Of a DNA stretch of 64,000 nt, positions 54,474 through 63,256 are shown piece after piece; within the stretch, counting starts at the first letter, position 1; the number at the start of each line of letters is the position of its first letter. The notes beneath the pieces are model-generated. The model made no database searches. It saw only the letters and a program-made list of their open reading frames with translations, and had not been told where the DNA came from. The stretch is from an uncultured Vicinamibacterales bacterium (GTDB taxonomy: Bacteria; Acidobacteriota; Vicinamibacteria; Vicinamibacterales; UBA8438): contig OY282382.1 in assembly GCA_958295905.1 (NCBI GenBank), positions 5,452,910 through 5,516,909 on the forward strand, read 5' to 3'. A program made the translations under genes and the position numbers.

Positions 54474-57150
54474 CGACCTGCCGGCGCGTGCGGGCGCGCG
54501 GCTTCCGCCCGGGGCTGTCCTTGGCGGACGGCTGCGCCGCCGGCTGCTCTTCGATCCAGCGGCCGTCACGGTAGACCGCACGCCACCGGGTGGCCTTGCC
54601 GCCGTCCTCCGACGTCACGTACTGCTCGCCCGCCTTCCGCGAGAACCGGATGACGGCGGGCCGCCCCTCGGGATCGGCGACCGGCGCATCGAGCAGGTAC
54701 CGGAACTTGGGATCAAGCTCGTCCGCGTGCGGCTGGAGCTCCGACACCTTCGGGGCGCGCGTCTCCCGGTGCCGGGGAAAGCCGCTCGCGGCCAGAAACA
54801 ACCCGGCGGCGCCGTCGCGCAGCACGTAGTGGTCGTCCACCCGCTCGCAACGGAGCTCGGGCATGGGCACCGGATCGGCCTTCGGCGGCGCCGGCTCGCC
54901 GTTCCGGAGCAGCTTGCGCGTATTCCTGCACTCGGGGTTCGAGCAGCCGAAGAACTTGCCGAACCGTCCCGACCGCAGGGGCATCTCGGCGCCGCACCGA
55001 TCGCACGCGATGATCCGCTCGGCGGCCGCGCCGGTGCTGAACGTCCCTTCCTCGATCTCGTGGCCCGCGCAGTACGGATTCTTGCCGCAGACGTGCAGTT
55101 TGCGCCCGGCGTCGACGACGTAGCTGTCCATGCCGGTCCCGCACGTCGGGCAGCGGCGCTTCGCGCGCAGCGCCCGGCTCTCGCCCTCGTCGTCCCGGTC
55201 GGCGTCGGCGGCCTCGTCGGCCGGCGTCAGGTCGATGGTCTGCTTGCAGCGCTCCTTCGGCGGCAACGCGTATCCCGAGCAACCCAGGAACACGCCGGTG
55301 CCGGCCGACCGGATCTGCATCGGACGGCCGCAGGCGGCGCAGGCGATCCCGGTGACGGTAGGCTCGTTGGGCCGCATGCCGTCGGGCCGGGCCGCCGCCT
55401 TGAGCTTGCCGGAAAAACCGCGGTAGAACGTGTCGAGCACGCCGATCCACCGGCGGTCCCCGGACGCGATCTGGTCGAGGTCCTTCTCCATGCCGGCGGT
55501 GAACGAGTAGTCGAGCAGGTCGGCGAAGCTCTCGACGAGACGGTCCGTCACGAGCTCGCCGATCTTCTCGGCGTAGAACCGCCGCTTGTTCAACGACACG
55601 TAGCCCCGCTCCTGGATCGTGGAGATGATCGAGGCGTAGGTCGACGGCCGCCCGATGCCGCGCTTCTCCAACTCCCGCACCAGGCTGGCTTCGCTGTACC
55701 GGGGCGGCGGCTTCGTGAAATGCTGCGCGGGCTCGATCTTGGCGCAGTCGAGCTTCTCGCCCGCCGCGTAGGCCGGCACCGCCTCCGGGTCGCCCTTGCG
55801 GGACGCCGACGGCAACACCCGCGTGAACCCGTCGAACTTGAGCACGCGACCCCGCACGCGCAGCTCGAAGGGATCGGCGCGCACGGTGACGGTGGTGCCC
55901 AGATACTGGGCCGGGGTCATCTGGCAGGCGATGAACTGGCGCCGGATCAGGTCGTAGAGGCGGCGGGCGTCGCCGTCGGCGCTGGCCACCGCGTCGGGGA
56001 GCACCCCCACGTCCGTCGGCCGGATCGCCTCGTGCGCCTCCTGGGCGCCCGCCTTGCTGGCGTAGACGTTCGGCTGCCCCGGCAGATACCGCGGACCGAA
56101 GGTGGAGTCGATGTAGGCGCGCACGCCGGTCACCGCCTCGCGCGACAGCGTCGTGGCGTCGGTGCGCATGTAGGTAATGTGGCCGCCCTCGTACAGCCGT
56201 TGCGCCAGGGTCATCGTCTTCCGGACGCCGAAGCCGAGGCGGGTCGAGGCGGCCTGCTGCAGCGTCGAGGTGATGAACGGCGCGCCCGGGCGGGCCGCCG
56301 TCGGCTTGTTCTCCACCCCGGCGACCGCGAACGCCGCCTTTCCGAGCCGCGCGAGGGCGTCGTGCGCCTCCTGCCGGTTCCGCGGGCGGAAGGACTGTCC
56401 GTCGGCCTTCACGACCTGGAAGCGACAGCGGTCGCTGCCGCCCGAGCGGATGAGATCGGCGAAGACCTCCCAGTACTCCTCCGGCTCGAAGGCGCGGATC
56501 TCCCGCTCGCGCTCCACCACGAGCCGGACCGCCACCGACTGCACCCGGCCGGCCGACAACCCGCGCGCCACCTTCGCCCAGAGCAGCGGGGAGACCTCGA
56601 AGCCGACCACCCGGTCGAGAAACCGCCGCGCCTGCTGCGCATTCACCCGGTTCTCGTCGATCTCCTTGGGGTGGGCGAAGGCCTCGCGGATCGCGTTGCT
56701 GGTAATCTCGTTGAACACCACCCGGCGGAAGCGGGCCGGGTCGCCGCCCATCTCCTCCCTGAGATGCCAGGCGATCGCCTCCCCTTCCCGATCGAGGTCG
56801 GTGGCCAGGAAGACCGCGCCGGTCTTGCCGGCCAGCCGCTTGAGCTCGCCGACGACCTTCTCCTTGCCCGGCAGGACCTCGTAGGTGGCGCGCCAGCCGT
56901 TGTCGGGGTCGACGCCCATCCGGCGGACGAGCTGGCGGCGCGCCCGCTGCTGCCGCTCCTCCGGACTCGTCCGCGCCGCCGCCTTGCGTCCCCCCGGCGC
57001 CGCGCGGCGTTCCCGGCCGCCGGCCTTGCCGCCGACCGGCAGGTCCCGAATGTGGCCCACGCTCGACTTGACGAGGTACTCGGCGCCCAGATAACGATTG
57101 ATGGTCCGGGCCTTGGCGGGAGATTCGACGATGACCAGGGATCGTGCCAT
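54469..57150 (-). CDS. topA: DNA topoisomerase I (type IA)
   Basis: The 893-residue protein has a Toprim domain ([19 protein letters not shown], and [15 protein letters not shown]), the catalytic Tyr in [15 protein letters not shown] (about residue 326) and the [21 protein letters not shown] arch. At least three zinc-ribbon modules follow with paired CxxC motifs ([27 protein letters not shown]...CSNPEC). A basic tail ends in RTRRQVA. It relaxes negative supercoils. The Arg/Ala insert after residue 45 ([17 protein letters not shown]) is typical of GC-rich genomes. Gene order dprA-topA-trmFO-xerC is conserved in many bacteria. Confidence 0.96.
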   Translation of the reverse strand: MARSLVIVESPAKARTINRYLGAEYLVKSSVGHIRDLPVGGKAGGRERRAAPGGRKAAARTSPEERQQRARRQLVRRMGVDPDNGWRATYEVLPGKEKVVGELKRLAGKTGAVFLATDLDREGEAIAWHLREEMGGDPARFRRVVFNEITSNAIREAFAHPKEIDENRVNAQQARRFLDRVVGFEVSPLLWAKVARGLSAGRVQSVAVRLVVEREREIRAFEPEEYWEVFADLIRSGGSDRCRFQVVKADGQSFRPRNRQEAHDALARLGKAAFAVAGVENKPTAARPGAPFITSTLQQAASTRLGFGVRKTMTLAQRLYEGGHITYMRTDATTLSREAVTGVRAYIDSTFGPRYLPGQPNVYASKAGAQEAHEAIRPTDVGVLPDAVASADGDARRLYDLIRRQFIACQMTPAQYLGTTVTVRADPFELRVRGRVLKFDGFTRVLPSASRKGDPEAVPAYAAGEKLDCAKIEPAQHFTKPPPRYSEASLVRELEKRGIGRPSTYASIISTIQERGYVSLNKRRFYAEKIGELVTDRLVESFADLLDYSFTAGMEKDLDQIASGDRRWIGVLDTFYRGFSGKLKAAARPDGMRPNEPTVTGIACAACGRPMQIRSAGTGVFLGCSGYALPPKERCKQTIDLTPADEAADADRDDEGESRALRAKRRCPTCGTGMDSYVVDAGRKLHVCGKNPYCAGHEIEEGTFSTGAAAERIIACDRCGAEMPLRSGRFGKFFGCSNPECRNTRKLLRNGEPAPPKADPVPMPELRCERVDDHYVLRDGAAGLFLAASGFPRHRETRAPKVSELQPHADELDPKFRYLLDAPVADPEGRPAVIRFSRKAGEQYVTSEDGGKATRWRAVYRDGRWIEEQPAAQPSAKDSPGRKPRARTRRQVA

Positions 57151-57181
57151 GGTTCTCCTGTAACGCGGACTGCCGGGATAT

Positions 57182-57275
57182 CTACGTTACCATCCCGGAG
57201 CCCGTGTCGATGCCTCACGCGACGCCCTGCATCTCCACCACGCGGGTCGGATCCTACGTTACCATCCCGGCCCGC
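57182..57275. repeat. Duplicated 3' end of dprA, 72-bp shift
   Basis: CTACGTTACCATCCCGG occurs at 57182 and 57254. On the minus strand it encodes RAGMVT and the stop of dprA, so the last codons of the gene are copied beyond its stop. Confidence 0.85.
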
Positions 57276-58372
57276 ACGAACCGCCCCGCGCCGGCGCGGG
57301 CGACGCGGCCCTGGAGTTCCAGATCGGTGAGCCCGGCGAGCAGGGCTGCGCTGTCGAGACCGCTCCGCGCGGCCAGGTCATCGATCTCGTAGACCTCTCC
57401 GGCATCCATGTGACACAGGATCGGGTCCGACGCCTCGGAGGCCCCGCCGGCGCGGGGGGACGCCGCCCCGCCGGTTTCCCGGCAAGCGGCCGCCGCCGCG
57501 AAACCGAGCTCCTCGACGACGTCGTCCGCGGTCTCCACGATCCGCGCGCCGTCCCTGAGCAGGGCATGGGCGCCGCGGTTCCGCCCGCTCAGCACGTTGC
57601 CGGGCACCGCCATGACGTCGCGCCCCTGTTCGAGGGCGAGACGGGCCGTAATCAGCGACCCGCTGCGCTCGGAGGCCTCCACCACGACGACCGCCCGCGA
57701 CAAACCGCTGATGAGGCGATTGCGCATCGGAAAATGCGCCCGGCGCGGGGTCGTCCCCGGGGGGAACTCGCTCACCAGCAGGCCGCGCCGGGCGATCCCG
57801 CCCGCGAGGGCGGCGTGCTCGGACGGATACACCACGTCCACCCCGGACCCCAACACCGCGATCGTCCGGCCGTCCACCCCCAGCACGCCCCGGTGGGCGG
57901 CGGAATCGACCCCGCGCGCCAACCCGCTCACGACGGTGACGCCCCGCGACGCCAGATCGGCTCCCAGGGTCCCGCTCACCTCGCAGGCGTACAGCGTGCC
58001 GGCCCGCGAACCGACGACCGCGACCGCCGGTCCGTCCAGGGCGGCCGGATCGCCCCGGAGCCACAACACCGGCGGCGGATCCGGGATCGCCGCCAACAAC
58101 GCCGGATACCGGCAGTCCGACCAGGGAACGGCCGCGATGCGGCCGGCTCTCGCGGCGGCCAGCGCCGCCTGCGCCCGCGTCCGCGCATCCGCCAACCGGC
58201 CGGAGGTCGCGAGCGCCGGCGCGATGGCCGCCGCGACGGCGCGCAGCGTGGTGTCCGACGCGGTTCCGAGCCGGGCGGCGCCGTGGGGATCCGACAGCCA
58301 GCTCGCGATGGCGCGGCGGCCGCGCCCCCGCCACCACATCATGGCCAGGGCGACCCAGTCGTCGAGCGTCAT
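57254..58372 (-). CDS. dprA: DNA processing protein DprA
   Basis: The 372-residue protein has the Rossmann-like core with VAVVGSRAGTLYACEVSGTLG, GVTVVSGLARGVDSAAHRGVL, IAVLGSGVDVVYPSEHAAL, SEFPPGTTPRRAHFPMRNRLISGLS and GRDVMAVPGNVLSGRNRGAHALLRDGARIV. The C-terminal winged helix follows (YEIDDLAARSGLDSAALLAGLTDLELQGRVAR). DprA loads RecA on incoming single-stranded DNA. With comF at the window end it supports, but does not prove, natural transformation. The 3' end is duplicated. Confidence 0.95.
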   Translation of the reverse strand: MTLDDWVALAMMWWRGRGRRAIASWLSDPHGAARLGTASDTTLRAVAAAIAPALATSGRLADARTRAQAALAAARAGRIAAVPWSDCRYPALLAAIPDPPPVLWLRGDPAALDGPAVAVVGSRAGTLYACEVSGTLGADLASRGVTVVSGLARGVDSAAHRGVLGVDGRTIAVLGSGVDVVYPSEHAALAGGIARRGLLVSEFPPGTTPRRAHFPMRNRLISGLSRAVVVVEASERSGSLITARLALEQGRDVMAVPGNVLSGRNRGAHALLRDGARIVETADDVVEELGFAAAAACRETGGAASPRAGGASEASDPILCHMDAGEVYEIDDLAARSGLDSAALLAGLTDLELQGRVARAGAGRFVRAGMVT

Positions 58373-58597
58373 CCTCTTGACCTCCGCGCCGGCAGCGATA
58401 CCGCGGCCGGTGAGGCCGCCCCCGTCGAACGGGGATCGCCCGGCGCCGCACGGATGGAGCAGCGTTGAACTGGAGGAGACGACCCGGGCGGATCCGCCCG
58501 GTGAACGGCACCCCGACCGCGTTCAACGCGCAACCGGTGTGCCCGACCTGATCCGGAGTATACCTTGGGAGCCTGCGGGGAAGGCCGCGCCCAGGAG

Positions 58598-58755
58598 CAT
58601 CCCACGCTGACTGCGCGTGACGGCCCGCCCCCGATTCGAGGGGGCGCCACCGTCTTGCCGACCGGCCGGCGCCGCGTGAGACGATTCCGCACGTCCGGAG
58701 GCCCCAGGACCCGCCGCGATTCCGCCTGCGCACGGCGGTGCCGGAGCGTGGGATG
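58598..58755 (+). repeat. TIR-ended repeat element, family 1, copy 3
   Basis: It has ends CATCCCACGCT (58598-58608) and AGCGTGGGATG (58745-58755), 158 bp. The interior is nearly the same as copy 2. A CAGCCCGTGGCA-family end (GCCACGGGCTG, 58763-58773) follows within ten bases. The stretch 58373-58597 holds nothing that I recognise. Confidence 0.85.
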
Positions 58756-58779
58756 GTCCTGCGCCACGGGCTGTCGGGC

Positions 58780-58809
58780 TTGCGCCGAGCATGGGCGACT
58801 GGCTATAGT
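58780..58809 (+). promoter_or_regulatory. Candidate promoter of the TPR/lipoprotein pair
   Basis: TTGCGC (58780-58785) and TATAGT (58804-58809) are 18 bases apart and 11 bp before the GTG at 58821. Confidence 0.5.
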
Positions 58810-58820
58810 GGACCCGAGGG

Positions 58821-59177
58821 GTGCTGGTGCGAACCACGTTGGCGGTCTTGGCTCTCGTGATTGCGTCCGGCACGGCGACGCCCCGTGCCGATGAGCGTTC
58901 GGATGCGCGCGCGCAGGTCGACTTCGGTATCGAGGTGGCCAGGCGCGGTCTGTGGAAGGAAGCGATCTTTCGCTGGGAACGCGCGATCGATTTCGATCCG
59001 ACCTACGCCGAGGCCTGGAACAACCTGGCCATCGGCTTCGAGCAGCAGGGGCTGCTGGACCAAGCCCGGGAGGCGTACGAGACCGCCCTGGACCTCGCCC
59101 CGAACAACATGGCCATCGAGCAGAACTACGATCTCTTCCTGGAAGTGAATGACCGTGTCAGCCAAAGCTCTCGTTAG
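58821..59177 (+). CDS. Exported TPR-repeat protein
   Basis: The 118-residue protein starts at a GTG. Residues 1-24 form a signal peptide (LAVLALVIASGTATPRADE). The rest holds two tetratricopeptide repeats: VDFGIEVARRGLWKEAIFRWERAIDFDP and AEAWNNLAIGFEQQGLLDQAREAYETALDLAP. It is probably a periplasmic scaffold for the lipoprotein made from the overlapping downstream gene (29-bp overlap). Confidence 0.8.
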   Translation: MLVRTTLAVLALVIASGTATPRADERSDARAQVDFGIEVARRGLWKEAIFRWERAIDFDPTYAEAWNNLAIGFEQQGLLDQAREAYETALDLAPNNMAIEQNYDLFLEVNDRVSQSSR

Positions 59178-59967
59178 TCTCGGTGGCGTCGGGTTGCTCG
59201 CCGGATGCACGTCGTTCTACGACGTCGCCATCGAGACGCCGCTGACGCCCAAGCTGGACATCTCGCGGTTCCAGCGCGTGTTGATCGCCGGCTTCGTCTC
59301 CGGCGGCTCGGAGGACGTCGACGCCAACCTGGAGACGGCCCGGCTGCTCCGGAGCCAGTTGCGCCGCAGCTCGGAACTGCAGGTCGTCGATGCGGACGTG
59401 CTGCCGCTGCTCGAGCTCGCAGCCGACCAGGGCGGCCGGCCGGAACCACCCGACGCGCGCGGAAGCGGGGCGATCCCGGACGGTTTCGCTCCGGCCGGGG
59501 GGGACGGGGAGGCCGGACCGATCGAAGACGACGATTCGATGAGCGAAGAAGAGCTGGAGAGCTACGAGACGATCTTCGCGAACATCGGATTCTGGCGGGA
59601 CCTGGGCGAGGAGTATCAGGATCCGCTCATCCTGACGGGCACCGTCTACTTCTCTCCGCACAACCGTTCGGGCATGGTGACCAGCCAGCGCGAGGTCTAC
59701 GACTCGTTGGGACGCCGCCGCACCGTCCCGGTGCGCACCTACCGCGACCGCCGCGGTTTCGTGCTGAGCCCGAAGTTCATCTTCATCGACGGGGCCACCG
59801 GGACGACGCTCTACACCGAGCGCCACCGCGAAGAGATTCTCTACGACGCGTCACAGAACACTCCGGCCCTCTCGTCCTACTTCGAGCTGATGGACCGGCT
59901 GCTGCCATCCGTGCTCGGGGCGTTCAGCACCCAGAGCGTCCGCGGGACCCGCACGCTCCTCCGGTGA
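59149..59967 (+). CDS. Lipoprotein of unknown function
   Basis: The 272-residue protein has a lipobox LLAGC at 16-20. The first part (about 30-75) resembles a nucleotide-lipoprotein-type beta/alpha start ([34 protein letters not shown]), as in surface or curli-type GNA1162 families. A disordered acidic segment (95-130) precedes a beta-rich end ([46 protein letters not shown]). I do not recognise the family with certainty. It overlaps the TPR gene and ends before a hairpin. Confidence 0.65.
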   Translation: MTVSAKALVSLGGVGLLAGCTSFYDVAIETPLTPKLDISRFQRVLIAGFVSGGSEDVDANLETARLLRSQLRRSSELQVVDADVLPLLELAADQGGRPEPPDARGSGAIPDGFAPAGGDGEAGPIEDDDSMSEEELESYETIFANIGFWRDLGEEYQDPLILTGTVYFSPHNRSGMVTSQREVYDSLGRRRTVPVRTYRDRRGFVLSPKFIFIDGATGTTLYTERHREEILYDASQNTPALSSYFELMDRLLPSVLGAFSTQSVRGTRTLLR

Positions 59968-59991
59968 CTGCGCGACCTTGCGGTCGCGTTG

Positions 59992-60015
59992 GCAGTTTCG
60001 CCGACGCGAAACTGC
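59992..60015 (+). terminator. Perfect 10-bp hairpin (terminator-like)
   Basis: GCAGTTTCGC (59992-60001) and GCGAAACTGC (60006-60015) with a CGAC loop lie 25 bp after the lipoprotein stop. There is no T run. Confidence 0.45.
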
Positions 60016-60160
60016 GGTCGCGTTTTGGAAGCTCGCCGACGCGAAACTGCGGGGCGGCCCGGCCGACGCGTTTGGAAGTTCGCCGACGCGAAACTGCGGG
60101 GTGGCCCGGCCGACGCGTTTTGGAAGTTCGCCGACGCGAAACTGCGGGCGCGGCCCGGCG
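59997..60160 (+). repeat. Tandem repeat array upstream of rplU
   Basis: CGCCGACGCGAAACTGCGG occurs at 59999, 60034, 60081 and 60129. The last three share a longer unit of 47-48 bp that also includes GCCCGGCCGACGCGTTT and TTGGAAGT. It lies in the leader region of the ribosomal-protein operon. Confidence 0.85.
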
Positions 60161-60265
60161 GGCGCGCAGGTTCCGAGCGAGCTTTACAGACGCGGCGGTC
60201 GCGAGTACCCTGATCAGCGGTACGAGGCGCGTCGTCGCGCGCCGAAATCACGAAAGGTCTAGCGC

Positions 60266-60586
60266 GTGTTCGCCATCATTCAGGCCGCCGGACACCAGCA
60301 CCGGGTGGAGCCGGGGCAGATCCTGGACATCGATCGGATCGGCATGGATGCCGGAGAGACCGTCACGTTCGATCAGGTGTTGCTGGTCGGCCGGGACGAC
60401 GGCTCCGTCGCCGCCGGAAACCCGACGGTGCCGGGCGCAACCGTCACCGCGATCGTCGACACCCATGCCCGCGGCCCGAAGATCCGCGTGTTCCGGCACA
60501 AACGGCGCAAGGGGATGCGGCGCACCCGCGGACACCGCACCGACCTCACGCGCGTCCGGATCAGTGACATCTCTGATTCCGACTGA
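60266..60586 (+). CDS. rplU: Ribosomal protein bL21
   Basis: The 106-residue protein starts at a GTG and reads [24 protein letters not shown], with the later signature [36 protein letters not shown]. It binds 23S rRNA near L20. GAAAGG lies upstream. rpmA begins seven bases after its stop, the conserved rplU-rpmA-obgE order. Confidence 0.96.
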   Translation: MFAIIQAAGHQHRVEPGQILDIDRIGMDAGETVTFDQVLLVGRDDGSVAAGNPTVPGATVTAIVDTHARGPKIRVFRHKRRKGMRRTRGHRTDLTRVRISDISDSD

Positions 60587-60593
60587 GGCAGTC

Positions 60594-60854
60594 ATGGCAC
60601 ACAAGAAGGGACAGGGCAGCTCGCGAAACGGCCGTGACAGCAACGCGCAGCGTCTGGGAGTGAAGCGCTTCGACGGCAACATCGTCACCGGCGGCTCGAT
60701 CCTGGTGCGGCAACGCGGACAGCGGTTTCGTCCGGGGCTCAACGTCGGCATCGGCAAGGACGACACGCTGTTCGCCAAGATAGCAGGCCGGGTGCGGTTC
60801 GAAGACCACGGCGGCCGCGGCCGGGCCATCAGCGTGTTGCCGCTCGAGTCCTAG
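60594..60854 (+). CDS. rpmA: Ribosomal protein bL27
   Basis: The 86-residue protein starts [22 protein letters not shown] followed by [20 protein letters not shown]. The mature N-terminus (Ala2-His3) reaches the peptidyl-transfer site. No Firmicutes-type cleaved N-terminal extension is present. Gene order is conserved with rplU and obgE. Confidence 0.97.
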   Translation: MAHKKGQGSSRNGRDSNAQRLGVKRFDGNIVTGGSILVRQRGQRFRPGLNVGIGKDDTLFAKIAGRVRFEDHGGRGRAISVLPLES

Positions 60855-60909
60855 CCATCGCCGCTTGGCGGGTCCGCTGGACGCCCAAGCCGTCCGATCT
60901 CCTTCAGGC

Positions 60910-61974
60910 ATGTTCGTCGACGAAGTCGACATCCACGTGACCGCCGGTGACGGCGGGCGTGGGTGCTTGAGCTTTCGTCGCGAGAAGTCGGCCCCCCGCG
61001 GGGGGCCAGACGGCGGTGACGGCGGCGTCGGAGGCTCCATCCATCTGGTCGCCAGCGCCCACTTGAACACCCTCGTCAACTACCGTTTCCATCCCACCTA
61101 TTCGGCCCCGCGCGGCGCCCACGGCCGCGGCGCGACGCGCTCGGGCCGAAACGGGCAGGACGTCCGCCTCGAGGTTCCGGTGGGCACCGTCGCGTTCGAG
61201 CACCGCGGCGACACCCTCGTCGAGCTGGCCGACCTGATCGAACCGGGGCAGAGCGTGGTCGTCGCGCGGGGAGGACACGGGGGCCGGGGAAACCACCATT
61301 TCGCCAGCTCGACCAACCAGGCCCCGCGGCGCACCGAACCCGGCCGGCCGGGAGAGCACCGCCATCTGCGGCTGCAGTTGAAGCTGTTGGCGGACGTCGG
61401 ACTCGTCGGGTTCCCGAACGTCGGGAAATCGACGTTGATCGCGCGGATCTCCGCCGCGCGGCCGAAGATCGCAAACTATCCCTTCACCACCCTGAGCCCC
61501 AACCTCGGCGTGGTGGACCTCGACGACGACCGGAGTTTCGTGGTCGCCGACGTCCCCGGCCTGATTGCCGGCGCCCACGCGGGGCAGGGTCTCGGAGACC
61601 GGTTTCTGGGACACCTGGAGCGCACCCGGGTCCTCGCCCACCTGATCGACGTCTCGTCGCTGACCGGGCGGGACCCTTGCGAAGACTTCGACGTCGTGTG
61701 CCGCGAGCTGACCCGCTTCCGCGATGAAACCGGGGGCGACGACGCCCAGGGTCCGTTGTCGGACAAGCCCCAGATCGTCGTGGCGAACAAGATCGACGCG
61801 CTGGACGAACCGGCCCGGCTCGATCGACTCCGCGCGCACGCCGGACGCCGCGGCGTCGACGTCCACGCGATCTCCGGGGTCACCGGACAGGGTGTGTCCG
61901 GTCTGCTCGAAGCCATCTGGATCCTCTTCCGCAACGCGGACCGCGGCATCGAAGCCGCCGCCGGACCGGCATGA
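60910..61974 (+). CDS. obgE: GTPase ObgE/CgtA
   Basis: The 354-residue protein starts MFVDEVDIHVTAGDGGRGCLSFRREK, the glycine-rich Obg fold (1-165). The GTPase domain follows with G1 GFPNVGKSTLI, G2 YPFTTLSPNLG, G3 DVPGLI and G4 ANKID. No extra C-terminal domain is present. It assists 50S assembly. An upstream in-frame start exists at 60865, but the chosen ATG fits the family. Confidence 0.96.
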   Translation: MFVDEVDIHVTAGDGGRGCLSFRREKSAPRGGPDGGDGGVGGSIHLVASAHLNTLVNYRFHPTYSAPRGAHGRGATRSGRNGQDVRLEVPVGTVAFEHRGDTLVELADLIEPGQSVVVARGGHGGRGNHHFASSTNQAPRRTEPGRPGEHRHLRLQLKLLADVGLVGFPNVGKSTLIARISAARPKIANYPFTTLSPNLGVVDLDDDRSFVVADVPGLIAGAHAGQGLGDRFLGHLERTRVLAHLIDVSSLTGRDPCEDFDVVCRELTRFRDETGGDDAQGPLSDKPQIVVANKIDALDEPARLDRLRAHAGRRGVDVHAISGVTGQGVSGLLEAIWILFRNADRGIEAAAGPA

Positions 61975-62663
61975 GCGCAGCAGCCCGGCGCATCGGCATC
62001 CTGGGGGGACGATTCGACCCGATTCATCTGGGCCATCTGGCGACTGCGGCGGTGGCGCGAAAGCGCCTGCGGCTCGACCGCGTGTTGATGCTTCCCTCGC
62101 GGTTCGCACCCCACCGGAAGCAGCCGGCCGGGGCCGGCGGAGCCGACCGGCTGGCCATGGTGGCCCTGGCCGCGAACGGCGACCCGGCCCTGCAGCCGTG
62201 CGACCTGGAGCTGACCACCGAGGGGCCGTCCTACACGGCGGCCACCCTGCGCCGACTGCGGGAGCGGGGCCACCGCCGCACATCGTTGTTCTTCATCGTC
62301 GGCGCCGACGCCTTCGCCGACATTGCCCACTGGCGCGACTATCCACGCCTCCTCGACGCGTCCCACTTCGCGGTCGTCTCCCGGCCGGGACACCCCGTGG
62401 CCTCGCTGCCCGAGGCGCTCCCGGCCCTGCGTCCGCGCCTGCGGGTCGTCACGAACGCCGGACCGCCGGCCGAAGAGACCCTCCGCGCACCGGCCGTGTT
62501 CCTGATCGACGCCGTCACTCCGGATATTTCGTCGACCGAGATCCGCACCCGCCTGGCGCGCGGACAGCCGCTGGAGGGGCGCGTGCCGGCGGCGGTGGCC
62601 GCGTACATCGACCGGCGGCGGCTCTACCCGCGGGAACCAATGGCAAGAGACTTGCATGACTGA
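61971..62663 (+). CDS. nadD: Nicotinate-nucleotide adenylyltransferase
   Basis: The 230-residue protein has the nucleotidyltransferase start RIGILGGRFDPIHLGHLATA, with the HxGH signature, and the C-terminal ISSTEIRTRLARGQ motif. It adenylates nicotinate mononucleotide in NAD synthesis. The ATG overlaps the obgE stop (ATGA). Confidence 0.95.
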   Translation: MSAAARRIGILGGRFDPIHLGHLATAAVARKRLRLDRVLMLPSRFAPHRKQPAGAGGADRLAMVALAANGDPALQPCDLELTTEGPSYTAATLRRLRERGHRRTSLFFIVGADAFADIAHWRDYPRLLDASHFAVVSRPGHPVASLPEALPALRPRLRVVTNAGPPAEETLRAPAVFLIDAVTPDISSTEIRTRLARGQPLEGRVPAAVAAYIDRRRLYPREPMARDLHD

Positions 62664-63030
62664 CCACGAGGCCGCCTCGCGCGATGCGGGCGAATCGCTG
62701 CCGGAACCGCTCCGCCACGCGGTGGGAGCGGCACGGGACCGGAAGGCGGAGAACCTGCTGGTCCTCGACCTGCGCGGTTCCGACGCCTTCACCGACCATT
62801 TCCTGATCTGCTCCGGACAGAGCCCGAGGCAGGTCACGGCGATCGTCGACGGCATTCTGGCCCGGCTCAAGACCCTCGGCGTGCGGCCGGCGAACGTCGA
62901 GGGCTACCCGGCGGCCAACTGGGTGTTGATCGACTGTTTCGATTTCATCGTCCATGTGTTCACCCCGGACACCCGACGCTTCTACGCGCTCGAGCGGCTC
63001 TGGGGCAGCGCCGTCCGCCGGGAGGTGTAA
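62656..63030 (+). CDS. rsfS: Ribosome silencing factor RsfS
   Basis: The 124-residue protein has the RsfS/Iojap pattern AENLLVLDLRGSDAFTDHFLICSG, RQVTAIVDGILARLKTLG, VEGYPAANWVLIDCFDFIVHVF and RRFYALERLWG. It binds L14 and prevents subunit joining in starvation. The start overlaps nadD by eight bases. Confidence 0.95.
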   Translation: MTDHEAASRDAGESLPEPLRHAVGAARDRKAENLLVLDLRGSDAFTDHFLICSGQSPRQVTAIVDGILARLKTLGVRPANVEGYPAANWVLIDCFDFIVHVFTPDTRRFYALERLWGSAVRREV

Positions 63031-63113
63031 GAGTCCACGCCGCGGTGGGACGGCGCCGGTTCCCGGAGGGTCGGCGGGGCGGGAATCGGCGCCGCAGGAC
63101 GACGATTCCCGGA
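63031..63113 (+). repeat. REP-like element unit, diverged
   Basis: GAGTCCACGCCGCGG then GACGGCGCCGG align with the hairpin, and CGGAGGGTCGG, GGGCGGGAATCGGCGCCGCAGG and GACGATTCCCGGAC with the tail, of the units at 15688. It sits just after the rsfS stop. Confidence 0.55.
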
Positions 63114-63256
63114 CCGGACCCGGCGGCCCGGGCCGCCGGTCCGCACCGGGCGTTACGGAGACGCGACGGCCCCGTCACCCGGAAGCCGGCGGCGAAACGA
63201 GGTCCCGCCGTCGGCTCCCGAAGCTCCGGCTCGACCCGGCGGGCCTCGCCGGTCGC

